Shown: positions 42,001 through 42,552 of the stretch, piece by piece | Layout of the letters: each line of letters opens with the position of its first letter | Numbering within the stretch: the stretch's first letter is position 1 | From: a virus | Direction: 5' to 3' (one strand) | IMG/VR virus record: IMGVR_UViG_3300020438_000081 | Location: 1-42,552 of that record | DNA length: 42,552 nucleotides | Program-made: the position numbers and the translations under genes | The notes under the pieces: generated by a model | The model's database searches: none | What the model was told of the DNA's origin: nothing | Seen by the model: only the letters and a program-made list of their open reading frames with translations

Positions 42001-42552
42001 TGCCCGCTTGGCGGCGCCGTCCTGGGCGTCTTCCAAGATGTCCGCCGCCTGGTCGGCCGCGTTCTCGGCTCCCTTTCGCCCGGTGATCGCCGCCCTGGTG
42101 CCCGCCATCTTCCGGCGTTGGGCCTTCGCGATCTCCTTCTTTGCCAGGCGGCGAAGGGAAAATGGATCTAAAAGAGAGAACGCCGAAAGTATCTGGACCC
42201 CTTGGCCCCACTCTCGGCCCATCTGTGAAAGTGAATTCGCCAGGTCCGCCGCCGCATCTGCCCGCTTGTCCGCCAAGTCTTGTCGGCCCAGGGATTCCGC
42301 CAGGCGAACGTTGGCCGAGGCCCGCAAGACCAATACCTGGCCGAGCATACCGCGGACCGCCGGCGTAAGGTCGTTGCTCATATCCTCAAATTGACTGCGG
42401 GCCACCACGTGACCTTCGTTGAAAATCTCCATTGCCTGGTCGAGCACCACCTGGTTGCCCAGGACTTCGTATTCGACCTTTACCTTGCCCTTTACCGAAT
42501 CGGGAATGCGGTCGTCTTCCAGGACGCGAACCGAAAGCTTGCCTCGGCCCGT
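39064..42552 (-). CDS. Giant modular ejected virion protein, C-terminal 1162 residues (continuation of the gene at 1-9276)
   Basis: The frame is open from the last base of the window; the first codon occupies 42552-42550, exactly in phase with the frame that ends at base 1. The stop is TAA at 39066-39064. The segment is mostly helical and basic or charged at both ends. In the middle, a region with LSGFSTQEINIASNF is followed by VPFVNTIANVANTAIEYTPG and then by WRPWTVTLFGRQFNYGESP. This series (T-x2-E/N-IASN; PFVNT; W-P-x4-G-x3-Y-x2-SP) resembles the C-terminal part of very large ejected proteins of short-tailed phages as I remember them. The last 60 residues are Arg/Lys/Gln-rich. A GTG at 42450 could be mistaken for a start, but codons upstream of it remain open to the window edge. 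The function is probably structural: anchoring inside the capsid or passing through the cell envelope with the DNA. That is inference. Confidence 0.85.
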   Translation of the reverse strand, partial: TGRGKLSVRVLEDDRIPDSVKGKVKVEYEVLGNQVVLDQAMEIFNEGHVVARSQFEDMSNDLTPAVRGMLGQVLVLRASANVRLAESLGRQDLADKRADAAADLANSLSQMGREWGQGVQILSAFSLLDPFSLRRLAKKEIAKAQRRKMAGTRAAITGRKGAENAADQAADILEDAQDGAAKRATNTTASRKRIASVVRRDKRSDKSVWGRYRDETKSKILSIFNRSFAGVQNPHGKGKPALAEFTFRLMRHAREKLRQEGVSDERTGATKENNKAMLKDLLENPEKYDETWEVVGRELIKTYEGDPETLAAVTAVLGKITFDKASDKVMVGIVKEELAEMQLRLDELARSHFTKQDATEAKLKARIMAELGLTDSGAAELARTFSQSYKALLKKEAKRQLDAMVLKASSPKVRRALKTQEQKIIALANLGAFSREDVYNAVAQGLGLPEAYDPNWLKRLGDLADQIQRAPEGFQREDLNIKLLNMVANKVGDNVVDIMFAFRYANMLSGFSTQEINIASNFVQLALSGSTLALRSGLRPAALFRIFAGMSRGLATGFREGVNVLATGRGRKGIEASKFQVDPVLERVRFTGGKVNPMNWMKGVTRALASMDAFFRFANLEMYSEFLAWQLAKKQGLSGEELTTKVEEILKISESDRAEAATQAETEGLEGRDVKRRQDEIMLQKRDADLQAETQQFALESVFQQEPDGVIGVVAGMLNWVIHPRLTPGESIGPERWIAQKIGQVFVPFVNTIANVANTAIEYTPGIGTTRIALSAYKNSKTREQLNNMMMRNLQGTILMAALEALFLEYEDDDDPEFAITGSGPKDYQDRKILMDTTAWRPWTVTLFGRQFNYGESPLAIPLAFLGGYHDARKFGDFTQRDLGSRLGAAALVAGQSLFDQTFLRGGQDMFDILRGDARAGDKLFRMAKDTSASFVIPNMINQVDKLFDPTKYSENELNGAWARSVWFARRKGYPDLNIWGQPSTRFEGTLGERFLDRLEKATGEADPIMDQLVKNHYIPRSPSKQTRVLNKEEGKSTLELEEAHYLFSYYVGREFRRRLENYSADGKLFDAGMDGIDRKLIGKDLEVAEVAAIDGFKDKVDKQLGRARDAAKKRVRRLEKQPGAIRREVDAIRAAHHKTKGLRAQSRTQGGEAFRQEMLSR

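Noticed and set aside
42448-42450. GTG as start of a separate 1128-residue gene
   Set aside because: The frame remains open through the window edge and joins in phase with the frame ending at base 1.

Overview
The window looks like the complete genome of a small temperate tailed phage with a short, podovirus-type tail, cut open at an arbitrary point inside its largest gene. One minus-strand reading frame is open from about 9276 down to base 1, and the same frame is open from base 42552 down to a stop at 39064. Joining the ends keeps the frame and gives a single gene of about 12.8 kb (about 4254 residues). No host housekeeping genes flank the phage genes. The tyrosine integrase, the candidate attachment region and the phage-borne tRNA-Lys mark it as integrating. 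The host cannot be named: composition is moderately GC-rich, many starts lack a Shine-Dalgarno sequence, and the tRNA encodes its own CCA.

Layout. (1) Late operon on the minus strand, from 23819 leftward and across the window ends to 38685: scaffold, major capsid protein (SU10/phiEco32-like), a small head protein, connector proteins, a LamG-type surface protein, small membrane/lipoprotein genes (probable lysis or exclusion module), tail nozzle, tail fibre, three internal virion proteins including the giant modular protein, and a zinc-binding protein. (2) Lysogeny cassette, 23820-26470: a 577-bp non-coding region with paired direct repeats (candidate attP), the integrase and two small plus-strand genes, then a convergent tRNA-Lys(CTT). 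(3) Early and packaging operon on the minus strand, 37835 to 26599: ribbon-helix-helix repressor, HTH proteins, replisome organizer with an iteron origin inside it, primase-helicase, coiled-coil protein, large terminase, portal and small genes, many joined by ATGA or TAATG overlaps. (4) A small divergent plus-strand operon, 37986-38692, facing the repressor across a cluster of GTTAC/GTAAC operator-like sites.

How it works together (inference). The early operon starts replication from an origin inside its own initiator gene and also makes terminase and portal. The late operon builds a short-tailed virion whose ejected proteins include a polyvalent protein filling about 30% of the genome. That protein carries a zincin-like motif, a 2H-phosphoesterase-like module and a duplicated phage-specific module, separated by five copies of a T-[QL]-[FY]-S-K motif. 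It is the most interesting object here. Other highlights are a 17-G tract that breaks a DNA-binding gene, the lambda-style origin, the RHH-based switch, and a possible link between the attachment site and the phage tRNA-Lys. No endolysin, DNA polymerase or CI-type repressor was recognised.
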